Shown in pieces: positions 1-7,436 of a stretch of 10,926 bases of DNA. The notes beneath the pieces were generated by a model. It saw only the letters and a list, made by a program, of their open reading frames with translations. It was not told the origin of the DNA and did not search any database. The position numbers and the translations under genes were made by a program. Numbering within the stretch: the first letter of the stretch is position 1; each line of letters begins with the position of its first letter. The DNA is taken from NCBI GenBank assembly GCA_009886305.1, contig QXZO01000009.1:1-10926 (forward strand). The letters are read 5' to 3'. This DNA is from Betaproteobacteria bacterium. GTDB taxonomy: Bacteria; Pseudomonadota; Gammaproteobacteria; Burkholderiales; Eutrophovitaceae.

Positions 1-362
1 TGCTTAGTCATGTTGAAAGCGCTGTCAAGATTCGTATGCATTACTGCATCCCAGTCTTCTTTAGTCATCTTTTTGAACGTCATGTCGCGAGTGATTCCAG
101 CGTTATTAACTAAAACATCGATCGGTCCAATATGGTTTTTGATTGACTCAATGCAGTTCGCGCAAGATTCATAGTTGGACACATCTGCTGGCTCAGCGTT
201 GAACTTGTATCCTTTTGCTGCCATCTCTGCAAGCCACTGGTCTTTTTTTGTGTTCGAGGGCGAGTAGGTTGTTACAACGGTATAGCCTTGGTCGGCCATT
301 TTGGTGCATATTGATTCACCCAAACCACCCATCCCACCAGTTACCAGTACCACGCGCTTCAT
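1..362 (-). CDS. phaB: Acetoacetyl-CoA reductase PhaB (5' part, truncated by window edge)
   Basis: This is the first 120 codons of a short-chain dehydrogenase/reductase that reduces acetoacetyl-CoA to (R)-3-hydroxybutyryl-CoA with NADPH, the monomer-supplying step of PHA synthesis in the cytoplasm. The N-terminus has the Rossmann glycine motif TGGMGGLG (residues 8-15). NNAG (86-89) is followed by ITRDMTFKKM, which is characteristic of PhaB rather than of the related fatty-acid reductase FabG, and then by DWDAV and NL near 103-112. The catalytic Ser-Tyr-Lys part lies beyond the window. The ATG at 362 is preceded by a weak GGAAAA ribosome-binding sequence. The gene follows phaC by 65 bp on the same strand, so the two probably form a phaCB operon. 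Family assignment is firm; the 3' end cannot be judged. Confidence 0.92.
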   Translation of the reverse strand, partial: MKRVVLVTGGMGGLGESICTKMADQGYTVVTTYSPSNTKKDQWLAEMAAKGYKFNAEPADVSNYESCANCIESIKNHIGPIDVLVNNAGITRDMTFKKMTKEDWDAVMHTNLDSAFNMTK

Positions 363-427
363 ATAGGTTTTCCAATCATTTAAAGATTTTATAAATTGCC
401 AAATAATTAATTATTGTACTGAATTAA

Positions 428-2071
428 CTAATGCTTGACGTAGTCTCCTGGGGCTATGCCCAGCGATTTAAAATTTTTGTTCCCCACTGATTTTCTCCGA
501 GGCCTTGTACCTCCTGAATGTTTCTTAATCCACTGAGTCCAGTGGGGCCACCAACTATTTGCGTTTAGAGACGACCCATCTAGCCAATCTGTTAGCTTCC
601 GTCTGACCTTTCCGTCGTCAGTTTTTGTATAGTGGGCATTTTTTTTACGATTTTTTTGAGGTGAAATGATGCCAGTAACATGGCCTCCACTCGAAAGAAT
701 AAATTCACACGTAGTGTTTAGCAAGAGTGCGCTTTTATATGCTGTTTGCCAAGGCACAATATGATCTTTGCGAGAAGCGACAACAAAGCAAGGGCAGGAA
801 ATTTTTGACAGGTTGACACTTTTTCCGAGCACTTTTAGATGGTCTGCACGTTGTAAATTATTTTCCAGATACATCTCTTTTAAATACCAAACCAATAAAG
901 GACCCGGTACGTTGGTAATGTCTGCGTTCCAGTGCAAAAAATCGAATGGCGTTGGTTCCTCTCCTTTGAGGTATACCTGCTCCACATAATTCCAGATGAG
1001 TTCCTTGGGCCGAAGTGCAGAAAATACACTACTCATTACTGTGCCGGGGAAAATACCATTTTTACCAATCGTATCATTTAAGCGTTTAATAAAATCTTCA
1101 GAAATGAAGTTAGAGATTTCGCCCACATCTGAAAAATCCAGTAAAGTATTTAGTATCGTTAGCGATGCGATTCTCTCTTTTTTTGTATCTTTCAATATTG
1201 CCGTGCTGACTGCTGCTAATGTGCCTCCAATGCAATACCCTGAAATATTAATTTTACTTTTTGGGTAAATTTTTAAAATTGTATCGATACTGGGGAATAC
1301 ACCGTTCTCGACATAGTCGTCCCAAGTTAAATGTCCATCTTTCATATTCGGGTTCTTCCACGAGATCATGAAAACGGTGATGCCTTGAGTAACCAGATGA
1401 TTTACCAACGAATTGGATTCTTGTAGGTCGAGGATGTAGAATTTGTTGATGAAAGGAGGAATGATAAGGATTGGGTCCGTCGTTATTCTTTTTGTTTTTG
1501 GCTCATATTGAATAAGCTCAATAAGATTATTTTTGTAAATGACATGTCCATTAGTCTGGGCAATATTTTCTCCCAGAGCGAATGCTTTTGGGGAGCTTAA
1601 ATTTAAACTGCCCCGAGATAGATCATCCGACATAAAAGCAAACCCTTTTTGTATGCTTTTGCCTTTGCTTTTAATTGCCTTGTCTATTGCTTTTTTATTT
1701 GACCACAAGAAGTTTCTTGGCTGAAAAAATAATTCAATTTGTTTGTCTATGAATTGTCTTTTTTCGAGTTCATAAGCTTGCAAGTTCGCCAACTTAAGTG
1801 ATTGCTTAGTGATGGTTTTCGCGCTCTCCAGAACTGTTTCACATAACTTAAACCAAAGGGTGATAGGGTCCTCATCGGAGTTGGAGTGCGATTCATACGC
1901 GTCGTCGATTAACTTCTGTTGAATGCTCTGGGCATAGATCTGTGTTGGAGCGTCCGCGGTATCTAGAGAGAAGAGTTTGTACCAATCATGGATAATTTGG
2001 TTCTGAAGAATGGAATCATCTTTATTATCGGTTATATCGTCGGCTTTTTTCTTCGGGTCAGCGGAGTCCAT
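428..2071 (-). CDS. phaC: Class I poly(3-hydroxyalkanoate) synthase PhaC
   Basis: This enzyme polymerises (R)-3-hydroxyacyl-CoA into PHA at the surface of storage granules. The 547-residue length fits single-subunit class I synthases, which are usually about 560-590 residues. The alpha/beta-hydrolase core carries the lipase-like box GYCIGG (278-283) with nucleophile Cys280. Asp436 in SRKDHIVPW and His464 in GGHVTGIISP complete the catalytic triad. Other class I signatures are PTPFDFLHWNAD (373-384), the PGPLLVWYLKEMYLENNL stretch (389-406) and a C-terminal WWPHW followed by GNKNFKSLGIAPGDYVK. The first roughly 170 residues form the variable, Lys/Gln-rich N-terminal domain. No convincing Shine-Dalgarno sequence precedes the ATG. 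phaB follows 65 bp downstream, giving a minimal phaCB set; no phaA, phasin gene or class III phaE partner is visible here. The gene looks more AT-rich than its neighbours. Confidence 0.95.
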   Translation of the reverse strand: MDSADPKKKADDITDNKDDSILQNQIIHDWYKLFSLDTADAPTQIYAQSIQQKLIDDAYESHSNSDEDPITLWFKLCETVLESAKTITKQSLKLANLQAYELEKRQFIDKQIELFFQPRNFLWSNKKAIDKAIKSKGKSIQKGFAFMSDDLSRGSLNLSSPKAFALGENIAQTNGHVIYKNNLIELIQYEPKTKRITTDPILIIPPFINKFYILDLQESNSLVNHLVTQGITVFMISWKNPNMKDGHLTWDDYVENGVFPSIDTILKIYPKSKINISGYCIGGTLAAVSTAILKDTKKERIASLTILNTLLDFSDVGEISNFISEDFIKRLNDTIGKNGIFPGTVMSSVFSALRPKELIWNYVEQVYLKGEEPTPFDFLHWNADITNVPGPLLVWYLKEMYLENNLQRADHLKVLGKSVNLSKISCPCFVVASRKDHIVPWQTAYKSALLLNTTCEFILSSGGHVTGIISPQKNRKKNAHYTKTDDGKVRRKLTDWLDGSSLNANSWWPHWTQWIKKHSGGTRPRRKSVGNKNFKSLGIAPGDYVKH

Positions 2072-2102
2072 AATTGGAGAGGCACAACTAATTATTTTGT
2101 TT

Positions 2103-2136
2103 ACCTAGTATAGGTTGGGGAGTGGCCTAATGTAAA
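2103..2136 (-). promoter_or_regulatory. Candidate phaC promoter with overlapping inverted repeat
   Basis: On the minus strand TTTACA (2136-2131) and TATACT (2112-2107) are separated by 18 bp, each matching the sigma-70 consensus at five of six positions. The -35 element overlaps the last codons of the ZIP gene. The -10 is embedded in the 13-bp inverted repeat ACCTAGTATAGGT (2103-2115), which might be an operator. The predicted start of transcription is about 30 nt before the phaC ATG. This rests on pattern matching only. Confidence 0.35.
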
Positions 2137-2900
2137 TGAACTACGAGGTCGACGGCAAAGATGGTTCCAATCCCAAGTAGAATTAAACTAATCTGTTCAG
2201 CTGTCGCTCGGAGATCTGTCCTTTTGTGCAGGCTTGGTATAAGGTCGGCGACAGCGATATAAATCATACTCGCTGCAGCAAGCCCTAGGAAGGGTGCAAT
2301 CAGACCATTGACTGACTCGAAAGCAAAGTAGGCAATAAGGCCGCCGATTAACGTCGCCGCGCTAGAAATTAAATTCCAAATAAGCGCTTTCTTTTTTGAA
2401 AATCCCGAGTTCAGAAGAATTAGAAAATTACCTACTTCTTGAGGAATTTCGTGCGCCGTAATTGCGATGGTTGTAATTATGCCAAGTCGAATATCTGTGA
2501 GGAAGGCCGCCGCGATTAGAACGCCATCCACAGCATTGTGAAATGTGTCTCCCACAAGAATCATAATGCCTGATCGTCCATTATCCGTTGCGACGGCTTC
2601 ATGATGGTGACCTTCGCAGGCATCGGAGTGACAGTGTCGCCACAATACTAACTTCTCAAGGGTAAAAAAGCCCAGTATTCCTGCAAGAATGATTGCAGAT
2701 AAGAGTTCTACATTTGGTGCTGCTTGTATCGCGTGAGGGATTACTTCAAGAAACGTTGCACCAAGCAATGTGCCAATTGCGTAGCTGACCAGTTTCTGGA
2801 TTGTCGTTCCGGTTGCTCTGAACGAAAACCATGCGGCGGCCCCAACGCTTAATAACGCTCCGACAATAGCGCTTACAATAATCCAGGCTAAGGGTGACAT
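2127..2900 (-). CDS. ZIP-family divalent metal transporter (probably zinc uptake)
   Basis: This is a 257-residue inner-membrane protein of the ZIP (ZupT/GufA-like) family, which moves Zn2+ and sometimes Fe2+ or Mn2+ into the cytoplasm. About eight hydrophobic segments are visible. The two signature metal-site helices are HNAVDG (121-126) and HEIPQE (150-155), which supply the His, Asn, Asp and Glu ligands of the binuclear transport site. Between helices 3 and 4 is a cytoplasmic His/Cys-rich loop, HCHSDACEGHHHE (89-101), of the kind that binds or senses metal in ZIP proteins. The length is normal for the family. A near-perfect Zur-type operator lies just upstream, favouring zinc as substrate and repression at high zinc. 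It lies between pgeF and phaC on the same strand, but seems to have its own promoter. Family is certain; exact substrate is inferred. Confidence 0.9.
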   Translation of the reverse strand: MSPLAWIIVSAIVGALLSVGAAAWFSFRATGTTIQKLVSYAIGTLLGATFLEVIPHAIQAAPNVELLSAIILAGILGFFTLEKLVLWRHCHSDACEGHHHEAVATDNGRSGIMILVGDTFHNAVDGVLIAAAFLTDIRLGIITTIAITAHEIPQEVGNFLILLNSGFSKKKALIWNLISSAATLIGGLIAYFAFESVNGLIAPFLGLAAASMIYIAVADLIPSLHKRTDLRATAEQISLILLGIGTIFAVDLVVHLH

Positions 2901-2923
2901 GAAAAGCTTTTTATAGAGTGAGA

Positions 2924-2936
2924 GTTATATTATAAC
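2924..2936 (-). promoter_or_regulatory. Zur-like operator upstream of the ZIP transporter
   Basis: GTTATATTATAAC is a perfect inverted repeat with 6-bp arms around one central base. It equals the core of the known gammaproteobacterial Zur operator, GTTATANTATAAC. It sits 23 bp before the ZIP start codon, in the only non-coding gap on that side. The flanking bases match the longer Zur consensus only partly. On the minus strand it contains TATAAT (2934-2929), a perfect -10 hexamer without a good -35, so a bound repressor would block the promoter. Confidence 0.7.
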
Positions 2937-2951
2937 CTTTTGTACTATTGG

Positions 2952-3701
2952 CTAGGCCTCCGTTTGCCCATCATCGAGCCATATCATTGCGGCCATCCGA
3001 CCAGTTGGTTGTGATCGACGATGGGAAAAAAAATAATGGGATTGCTCAAATGTGCAGTGATTACCGCCATGTATTTGGTTAACGTTAAGCTGTTTTAGTT
3101 GATGTTTTGCGATCCCGTAGAGGTCTGCGAAATACTGGCCCGAGTGGCCAGGCAGAAAATATTGTTGGTATTCGTGATCTAGTTCTAGAAATCGTTGGAG
3201 TAGATCTTCTTTAACTTCATAATTTTTTTGGCTAATCGCAGGCCCCAACTGGACAATGAGATTCTTCGATGTCGCGGAAAACCGTCTCACCGTATTTTCT
3301 AAAATCCCCCCAGCAAGTCCTCTCCATCCAGCATGCGCGACAGCTACTTCGTCTCCTGACGTGGTAGTGATTAACACCGGCAGGCAATCTGCCGTCATAA
3401 TGCCGCATACAGTACGTTGTTGTTGTGTATAGAGTGCGTCTGCCTCGGTAGTAGGTTCCGAGTATTCCGCTTGCACCAATTTGCTCCCATGTACCTGCCG
3501 AACCCAAATAGGCGCCGATGGTAAACTTTTTTTTATCAAGGCACGATTGCAGGAGACGTGTTTGTTTTCGTCACCAACCGCGTAGCTCAGGTTAAGCGAT
3601 TCATGAGCACCTTTGCTCACACCGCCTCGTCGAGTTGTAAATATTGCTTGTACGCTATTCGGCGCGCCCCATTGGGGAATCAGATACTTAATTTCACTCA
3701 T
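2952..3701 (-). CDS. pgeF: PgeF/YfiH-type laccase-domain protein (peptidoglycan editing factor)
   Basis: This 249-residue cytoplasmic protein belongs to the DUF152/YfiH family. Members have been described as polyphenol oxidases, as purine nucleoside-processing enzymes and, in E. coli, as a factor that prevents misincorporation of amino acids into peptidoglycan precursors. Family motifs appear in order: WVRQVHGS with His71, TADCLPV with Cys106, AHAGWRG with His123, LGPAIS near 152-157, and a C-terminal NHCTF (214-218) followed by the FFSHRR segment. His71, Cys106 and His123 are the expected metal ligands. The start codon overlaps the end of rluD by 8 bp, indicating translational coupling in an rluD-pgeF unit as in E. 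coli. Family assignment is firm; the in vivo substrate remains uncertain for the whole family. Confidence 0.92.
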   Translation of the reverse strand: MSEIKYLIPQWGAPNSVQAIFTTRRGGVSKGAHESLNLSYAVGDENKHVSCNRALIKKSLPSAPIWVRQVHGSKLVQAEYSEPTTEADALYTQQQRTVCGIMTADCLPVLITTTSGDEVAVAHAGWRGLAGGILENTVRRFSATSKNLIVQLGPAISQKNYEVKEDLLQRFLELDHEYQQYFLPGHSGQYFADLYGIAKHQLKQLNVNQIHGGNHCTFEQSHYFFSHRRSQPTGRMAAMIWLDDGQTEA

Positions 3702-4644
3702 TTTCTTTGGTCTTTAGTGCTGAGAGAAGTGTTCGTATGTCGTCTGGTATTTCTGATTGCCAATTCATTAATTTTCCGCTGCTGGGGTGGGTAAGGGTCA
3801 AACGTTCAGCGTGCAGAGCTTGGCGTTTAAAAAATAAAGTATCCAATAAAGAAGCATATTTTTTGGTTTTACCCGGATAGGATGTGTCCCCCAGTAATGC
3901 ATGGCCAATGGATGTTAGGTGAACTCTAATTTGGTGGGTCCGCCCAGTTTCTAGGAGGCATGATAGAGCTGACCAGTTAGTTCCTCCCTCAAGAGTGCTA
4001 AAGTGTGTCACGGCATCTTTGCCGCTGGAAACAATCGCCATCTTTATTCGGTTTCTTGGGTGCCGCCCAATTGGCTGGTCGATGGTGCCTTTGGTCGGTG
4101 CTTTCCCGTTGACTAGTGCGTAATACTCTCGACGGACACTTTTTAATTGTAGTTGTCGAACTAAATCTATTTGCGCTTCCAAAGATTTTGCAATTACCAT
4201 AAGGCCTGTTGTGTCTTTGTCCAATCGATGAACGATTCCCGCTCTTGGGATGTTTTTGTTGCTTGGGTAACGAAATAGAATCCCGTTAAGGATAGTGCCT
4301 GACCAGTTACCGCTGCCTGGATGTACAACCATATTTTTTTGTTTATTGATTATGGCTAAGCTGTCATCCTCATAAATGATCTCCAAGGGAAGGTCTTCCG
4401 GGCGAAATGCGGACTCCTCGCCATCTTGGGTATCCAAGATAATTATTTGTTCGCCACCAAGGACTTTGGTTTTCGGTTTTATTATTTGGCCATTGACAAG
4501 GAGGTTTCCTTTTGCAAGCCAGTTTTGAAGGCGGCTTCTAGAAAATTGCGGAAATAAAGACGCTAGCGTTTGGTCAAGTCGTTGTCCGATATAAATATTT
4601 GGAATCAAAACTTCGTAAGCATTATCTGTATCGCTAACTGACAT
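3694..4644 (-). CDS. rluD: 23S rRNA pseudouridine synthase RluD
   Basis: RluD converts three uridines in helix 69 of 23S rRNA (E. coli positions 1911, 1915 and 1917) to pseudouridine, assisting 50S maturation. An N-terminal S4 RNA-binding domain begins at GQRLDQTLA (20-28) and includes SRSRLQNW and LLVNG. The RluA-family catalytic motif HRLDKDTTGL is at 139-148, with catalytic Asp142. The later motifs LETGRTHQIRVH and GDTSYPG are also present. I chose the ATG at 4644, giving 316 residues. An in-frame TTG at 4677 would add 11 residues but has no ribosome-binding site. The ATG is preceded by CCAGG at useful spacing and gives an N-terminus close in length to that of E. coli RluD. RsuA-like and RluC-type alternatives are less likely given the bamD/pgeF context. 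Confidence 0.93.
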   Translation of the reverse strand: MSVSDTDNAYEVLIPNIYIGQRLDQTLASLFPQFSRSRLQNWLAKGNLLVNGQIIKPKTKVLGGEQIIILDTQDGEESAFRPEDLPLEIIYEDDSLAIINKQKNMVVHPGSGNWSGTILNGILFRYPSNKNIPRAGIVHRLDKDTTGLMVIAKSLEAQIDLVRQLQLKSVRREYYALVNGKAPTKGTIDQPIGRHPRNRIKMAIVSSGKDAVTHFSTLEGGTNWSALSCLLETGRTHQIRVHLTSIGHALLGDTSYPGKTKKYASLLDTLFFKRQALHAERLTLTHPSSGKLMNWQSEIPDDIRTLLSALKTKENE

Positions 4645-4683
4645 ATAATTACCTGGCTGCAATGACTCTGATTTCAAGAGTGC

Positions 4684-4711
4684 TTGTGCGAAGTTTAAAT
4701 TTCACTTTAAT
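4684..4711 (+). promoter_or_regulatory. Candidate bamD promoter
   Basis: TTGTGC (4684-4689) and TTTAAT (4706-4711) are spaced by 16 bp within the 87-bp divergent gap between rluD and bamD. The -10 matches five of six consensus positions and the -35 only three, so this is a weak call. It would give a short leader of about 14 nt containing the GAGAG ribosome-binding sequence before the bamD ATG. Confidence 0.25.
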
Positions 4712-4731
4712 TTTATCGAGAGTCAACATTG

Positions 4732-5631
4732 ATGAAAATACGTTCTAGCGTGCAATTAATTTTAATTCTACTCTCACCGATGTTTATTTTGGGGTGCTCT
4801 TCACTAGAGGAAGACCCCACGTTAAATTGGAGTGCAGAAGAACTCTACACTAACGCTAAGGGCCGGCTTGACGATAAATTTTACGAACAGTCAGTTCAGC
4901 TATACAAAAATTTGGACTTACGCTATCCCTATGGGCCCTTTGCTGAGCAAGGAAAGATAGATATCGCCTATGCATATTGGAAGATGGACGATGCTGGTTC
5001 AGCTTTAATGGCTTGTGACCGGTTTATACGTGAGCACCCTAATCATCAAAGTGTTGACTATTTAATGTATTTAAAAGCGTTGGTACATTTTAATGATGAC
5101 AAAGGTTTATTGGGCATATTTGTGTCAAAGAATTTGGCAGAAAGAGACCCAGGCGCTGCACGTGAGGCTTTTGACATCCTCAAAGATTTAGTCAAACGGT
5201 TCCCTGACAGCCGATATGCTGAGGACGCGCAGCTGCGAATGGCCTATCTGGTTAATACTCTGGCGGAACATGAGGTTAGTGTAGCTAACTATTATTACAG
5301 AAGAGGGGCGTATGTTGCCTCCATTAATCGTGCCCAATCCGTTATTGAAAATTATCCAAGGGCGCCGGCATCAAGGGAGGCACTCGAGGTTTTAGCACTC
5401 AGTTATGAGAGGTCAGGTTTGGATGAATCAAAGCAGAAGGTAGATGCGATCATTGATATCAACTTCCCAGGACTGCGAGAAGCACAAGATGAAGATGCGA
5501 ATAGAGCTTGGTGGGACGTTTGGGATGGGAAGAAAGAACCAAATCTTTCTGTTGATACTTCCGATGAGAAAGACGGCAAGCCTTGGTGGCAGTTTTGGGT
5601 TGATGACGGGATGCCTCCAATTAGCGAATAA
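4732..5631 (+). CDS. bamD: Outer membrane protein assembly factor BamD (lipoprotein)
   Basis: BamD is the essential lipoprotein of the BAM complex, anchored to the periplasmic face of the outer membrane, where it helps insert beta-barrel proteins with BamA. Residues 1-21 form a signal peptide ending in the lipobox ILGC, with lipidated Cys22 followed by Ser-Ser, which favours outer-membrane sorting. The mature part is a string of TPR-like helical pairs from about residue 33 to 243, including SAEELYTNAKGRLDD, the LDLRYPYGPFAEQ segment and FPDSRYAEDAQLRM. At 299 residues it is longer than E. coli BamD (245). The extra C-terminal tail carries two WWxxW motifs. I chose the ATG at 4732 rather than the adjacent TTG at 4729; GAGAG lies just upstream. 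It is divergent from rluD-pgeF, a known gammaproteobacterial arrangement, and ends directly in a terminator. Confidence 0.94.
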   Translation: MKIRSSVQLILILLSPMFILGCSSLEEDPTLNWSAEELYTNAKGRLDDKFYEQSVQLYKNLDLRYPYGPFAEQGKIDIAYAYWKMDDAGSALMACDRFIREHPNHQSVDYLMYLKALVHFNDDKGLLGIFVSKNLAERDPGAAREAFDILKDLVKRFPDSRYAEDAQLRMAYLVNTLAEHEVSVANYYYRRGAYVASINRAQSVIENYPRAPASREALEVLALSYERSGLDESKQKVDAIIDINFPGLREAQDEDANRAWWDVWDGKKEPNLSVDTSDEKDGKPWWQFWVDDGMPPISE

Positions 5632-5658
5632 AAAAGCCGCCTTTTGGGCGGCTTTTTT
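5630..5658. terminator. Bidirectional intrinsic terminator between bamD and gdhA
   Basis: A GC-rich hairpin, GCCGCC (5636-5641) paired with GGCGGC (5647-5652) across a 5-nt loop, is flanked by six A on the left and six T on the right. The A and T tracts can extend the stem to 12 bp. Each strand therefore reads as stem followed by a U-run, so it can stop both bamD transcription (plus) and gdhA transcription (minus). It begins within the bamD stop codon and lies 17 bp past the gdhA stop codon. Confidence 0.93.
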
Positions 5659-5675
5659 AAATGAAGTGCCTACGG

Positions 5676-7046
5676 CTAAACGTGCCCGTATGCAATCATA
5701 GCGTCCGCAACTTTTACGAAGCCAGCAACGTTAGCACCTTGAAGATAATTGGTGTTTTTACCTCCAGTATTGCCATATTGAACACATGAGTCGTGAATAT
5801 CACGCATCATATTTTCAAGAAGCGTTCTAAGGTGATCAGTATCCCAAGCTATTCGGGCACTATTTTGACTCATCTCTAAGCCTGACACCCCAACGCCTCC
5901 AGCATTCACTGCCTTTGCGGGTCCAAATAAGACATCGGCCGCAATAAATGCCTCCACAGCTTCTTGATCGCATGGCATATTGGCTGCCTCTGCTACTGCT
6001 TTAATGCCATTTTTGATCATTACTGCTGCTTCCTCTGCATTAACCTCGTTTTGCGTAGCGGATGGAACTGCGCAGTCACCAGGTACACCCCAAGGACGGC
6101 CCTGATGAAAGGAAATATTGTTGAACTCGTCCGCTGCTTCTGAAATTCTTCCGCGACGAACGTTTTTTAAATCTTTAATCCAATCAATTTGATCTTGTGT
6201 GAATCCGTCTTTGCAATGAATAAAGCCACCGGAATCTGACATCGTCAATGGTTTAGCTCCTAGATGCAGGCATTTCTCTGCGGCATGAGTCGCTACATTT
6301 CCAGAACCTGAGATAAGCACTGTCTTACCTTCGATAGAGTCATTGTGTTGCGCGAACATGTTTCTCAAGAAGAAAATAGCACCATAACCAGTCGCCTCAG
6401 TACGCATTTTCGAGCCACCATATTCAATTCCTTTGCCAGTGAGGACACCGACAAACTGATTGGTAATACGTTTGTATTGACCAAACATGAATCCAATTTC
6501 ACGTCCCCCGACGCCGATATCACCAGCAGGCACGTCGGTATCCGCTCCAACGTGACGATACAATTCAGTCATGAATGATTGGCAAAACCGCATAATCTCG
6601 AGATCAGTCTTTCCCTTGGGGTTGAAGTTTGCCCCACCTTTGCCTCCGCCCATCGGCAAGCCGGTAAGGCTATTTTTGAAGGTTTGCTCATATCCTAAGA
6701 ACTTAAGAACTGATTCGTTTACGCTGGGATGAAATCTTAGACCACCTTTGTAAGGTCCAATCGCGGAATTGAATTGCACGCGCCAACCTCTGTTGGTTCT
6801 GATTCTTCCTTGGTCGTCAGTCCATGGCACTCGAAACGAAATCACACGTTCTGGCTCAGCCATACGTTCAAGTATTTGCATTTCGTGATAAATCGGTTTG
6901 TCAGCAATGAAAGGGAAGATTGTTGACGCCACTTCATATACTGCCTGGATAAATTCGGGTTGACCTGGATTGCGTTTCGTTACGCCTTCCATGTACCGCG
7001 TTAGGTACTCTTGTGTTTTACTTTCGTTCGCATGTAATTTAGACAT
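5676..7046 (-). CDS. gdhA: NADP-specific glutamate dehydrogenase GdhA
   Basis: This cytoplasmic enzyme makes L-glutamate from 2-oxoglutarate and ammonium using NADPH (EC 1.4.1.4). The 456-residue length and near-continuous similarity to E. coli GdhA (447) identify the hexameric bacterial NADP type. Substrate-site motifs are IGPYKGGLRFHPSVN, with Lys100, and PMGGGKGG (131-138) with Lys136. DTDVPAGDIGVGGRE (169-183) contains the catalytic Asp176. The Rossmann motif SGSGNVA (246-252) and the following SDSGG (270-274) fit NADPH specificity. The C-terminus ends NYLQGANVAGFVKVADAMIAYG, typical of the family. The ATG at 7046 is preceded by AGGAG at rather long spacing (13 nt). The gene is monocistronic between the shared terminator and a long intergenic region. 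A nitrogen-responsive promoter would be expected from biology but none is evident. Confidence 0.97.
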   Translation of the reverse strand: MSKLHANESKTQEYLTRYMEGVTKRNPGQPEFIQAVYEVASTIFPFIADKPIYHEMQILERMAEPERVISFRVPWTDDQGRIRTNRGWRVQFNSAIGPYKGGLRFHPSVNESVLKFLGYEQTFKNSLTGLPMGGGKGGANFNPKGKTDLEIMRFCQSFMTELYRHVGADTDVPAGDIGVGGREIGFMFGQYKRITNQFVGVLTGKGIEYGGSKMRTEATGYGAIFFLRNMFAQHNDSIEGKTVLISGSGNVATHAAEKCLHLGAKPLTMSDSGGFIHCKDGFTQDQIDWIKDLKNVRRGRISEAADEFNNISFHQGRPWGVPGDCAVPSATQNEVNAEEAAVMIKNGIKAVAEAANMPCDQEAVEAFIAADVLFGPAKAVNAGGVGVSGLEMSQNSARIAWDTDHLRTLLENMMRDIHDSCVQYGNTGGKNTNYLQGANVAGFVKVADAMIAYGHV

Positions 7047-7093
7047 GATTAAGTATCGACTCCTAAATTTATGTAGTTAAAAATTTAATGGTT

Positions 7094-7123
7094 TTTATGC
7101 GCCATTTTTCTTAGAAATTTCAA
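7094..7123 (-). promoter_or_regulatory. Candidate gdhA promoter
   Basis: On the minus strand TTGAAA (7123-7118) matches the -35 consensus at five of six positions and CATAAA (7099-7094) matches the -10 at four, with an 18-bp spacer. Transcription would start roughly 40 nt before the gdhA ATG, leaving room for the AGGAG ribosome-binding site. No sigma-54-type GG-N10-GC signature was recognised. This is a low-confidence pattern match. Confidence 0.25.
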
Positions 7124-7211
7124 ACAAACATGACGGGACCGACCGTTAACGAAATTTAACAGCTGAGTCGACGCTGAGTTTATTTTACATATTCTCCCTG
7201 ATTTTTAGTGT

Positions 7212-7231
7212 ACTCCGTTTTTTGGAGTTTT
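7212..7231. repeat. Small hairpin with T-rich tail
   Basis: ACTCC (7212-7216) and GGAGT (7224-7228) form a 5-bp stem around a 7-nt T-rich loop, followed by a short T-run. It resembles a weak plus-strand terminator, but no gene ends nearby on that strand. It may instead attenuate a long leader or have no function. Confidence 0.3.
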
Positions 7232-7436
7232 AACAAAGCATTTGCTTATTAATGGCGCTACTGTCTAGTTAAAATAGGGACCCAAAGTTCACGACCTCGG
7301 CCGATGGTCTATGTGAAACGGAGGTCATTCTTAAATATCTTTTTATTTCATATTATGAAAAATTACGCAACAGCAGAGGCAAGACGCTAAGTTTGGGACA
7401 GTAAAATAGTATTTCTTTAGCCATGCATTACACTTT

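Noticed and set aside
402..415. Palindrome AATAATTAATTATT between phaC and phaB
   Set aside because: It is perfect but made only of A and T in an AT-rich gap, so chance is likely; it has no GC stem to act as a terminator.
768..1268. Plus-strand reading frames opposite phaC
   Set aside because: They are antisense to a fully motif-supported phaC and resemble no protein family.
4645..4677. Upstream TTG start for rluD, adding 11 residues
   Set aside because: There is no ribosome-binding sequence before the TTG, and the ATG at 4644 gives the usual RluD N-terminal length with CCAGG upstream.
7312..7330. CRP-like site beginning TGTGA
   Set aside because: The second half-site does not match TCACA at the required 6-bp spacing.
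7305..7391. Possible 28-codon plus-strand reading frame starting ATGGTCTATGTG
   Set aside because: It has no ribosome-binding site or recognisable domain, and it overlaps inverted-repeat DNA; a chance frame of this length is expected.
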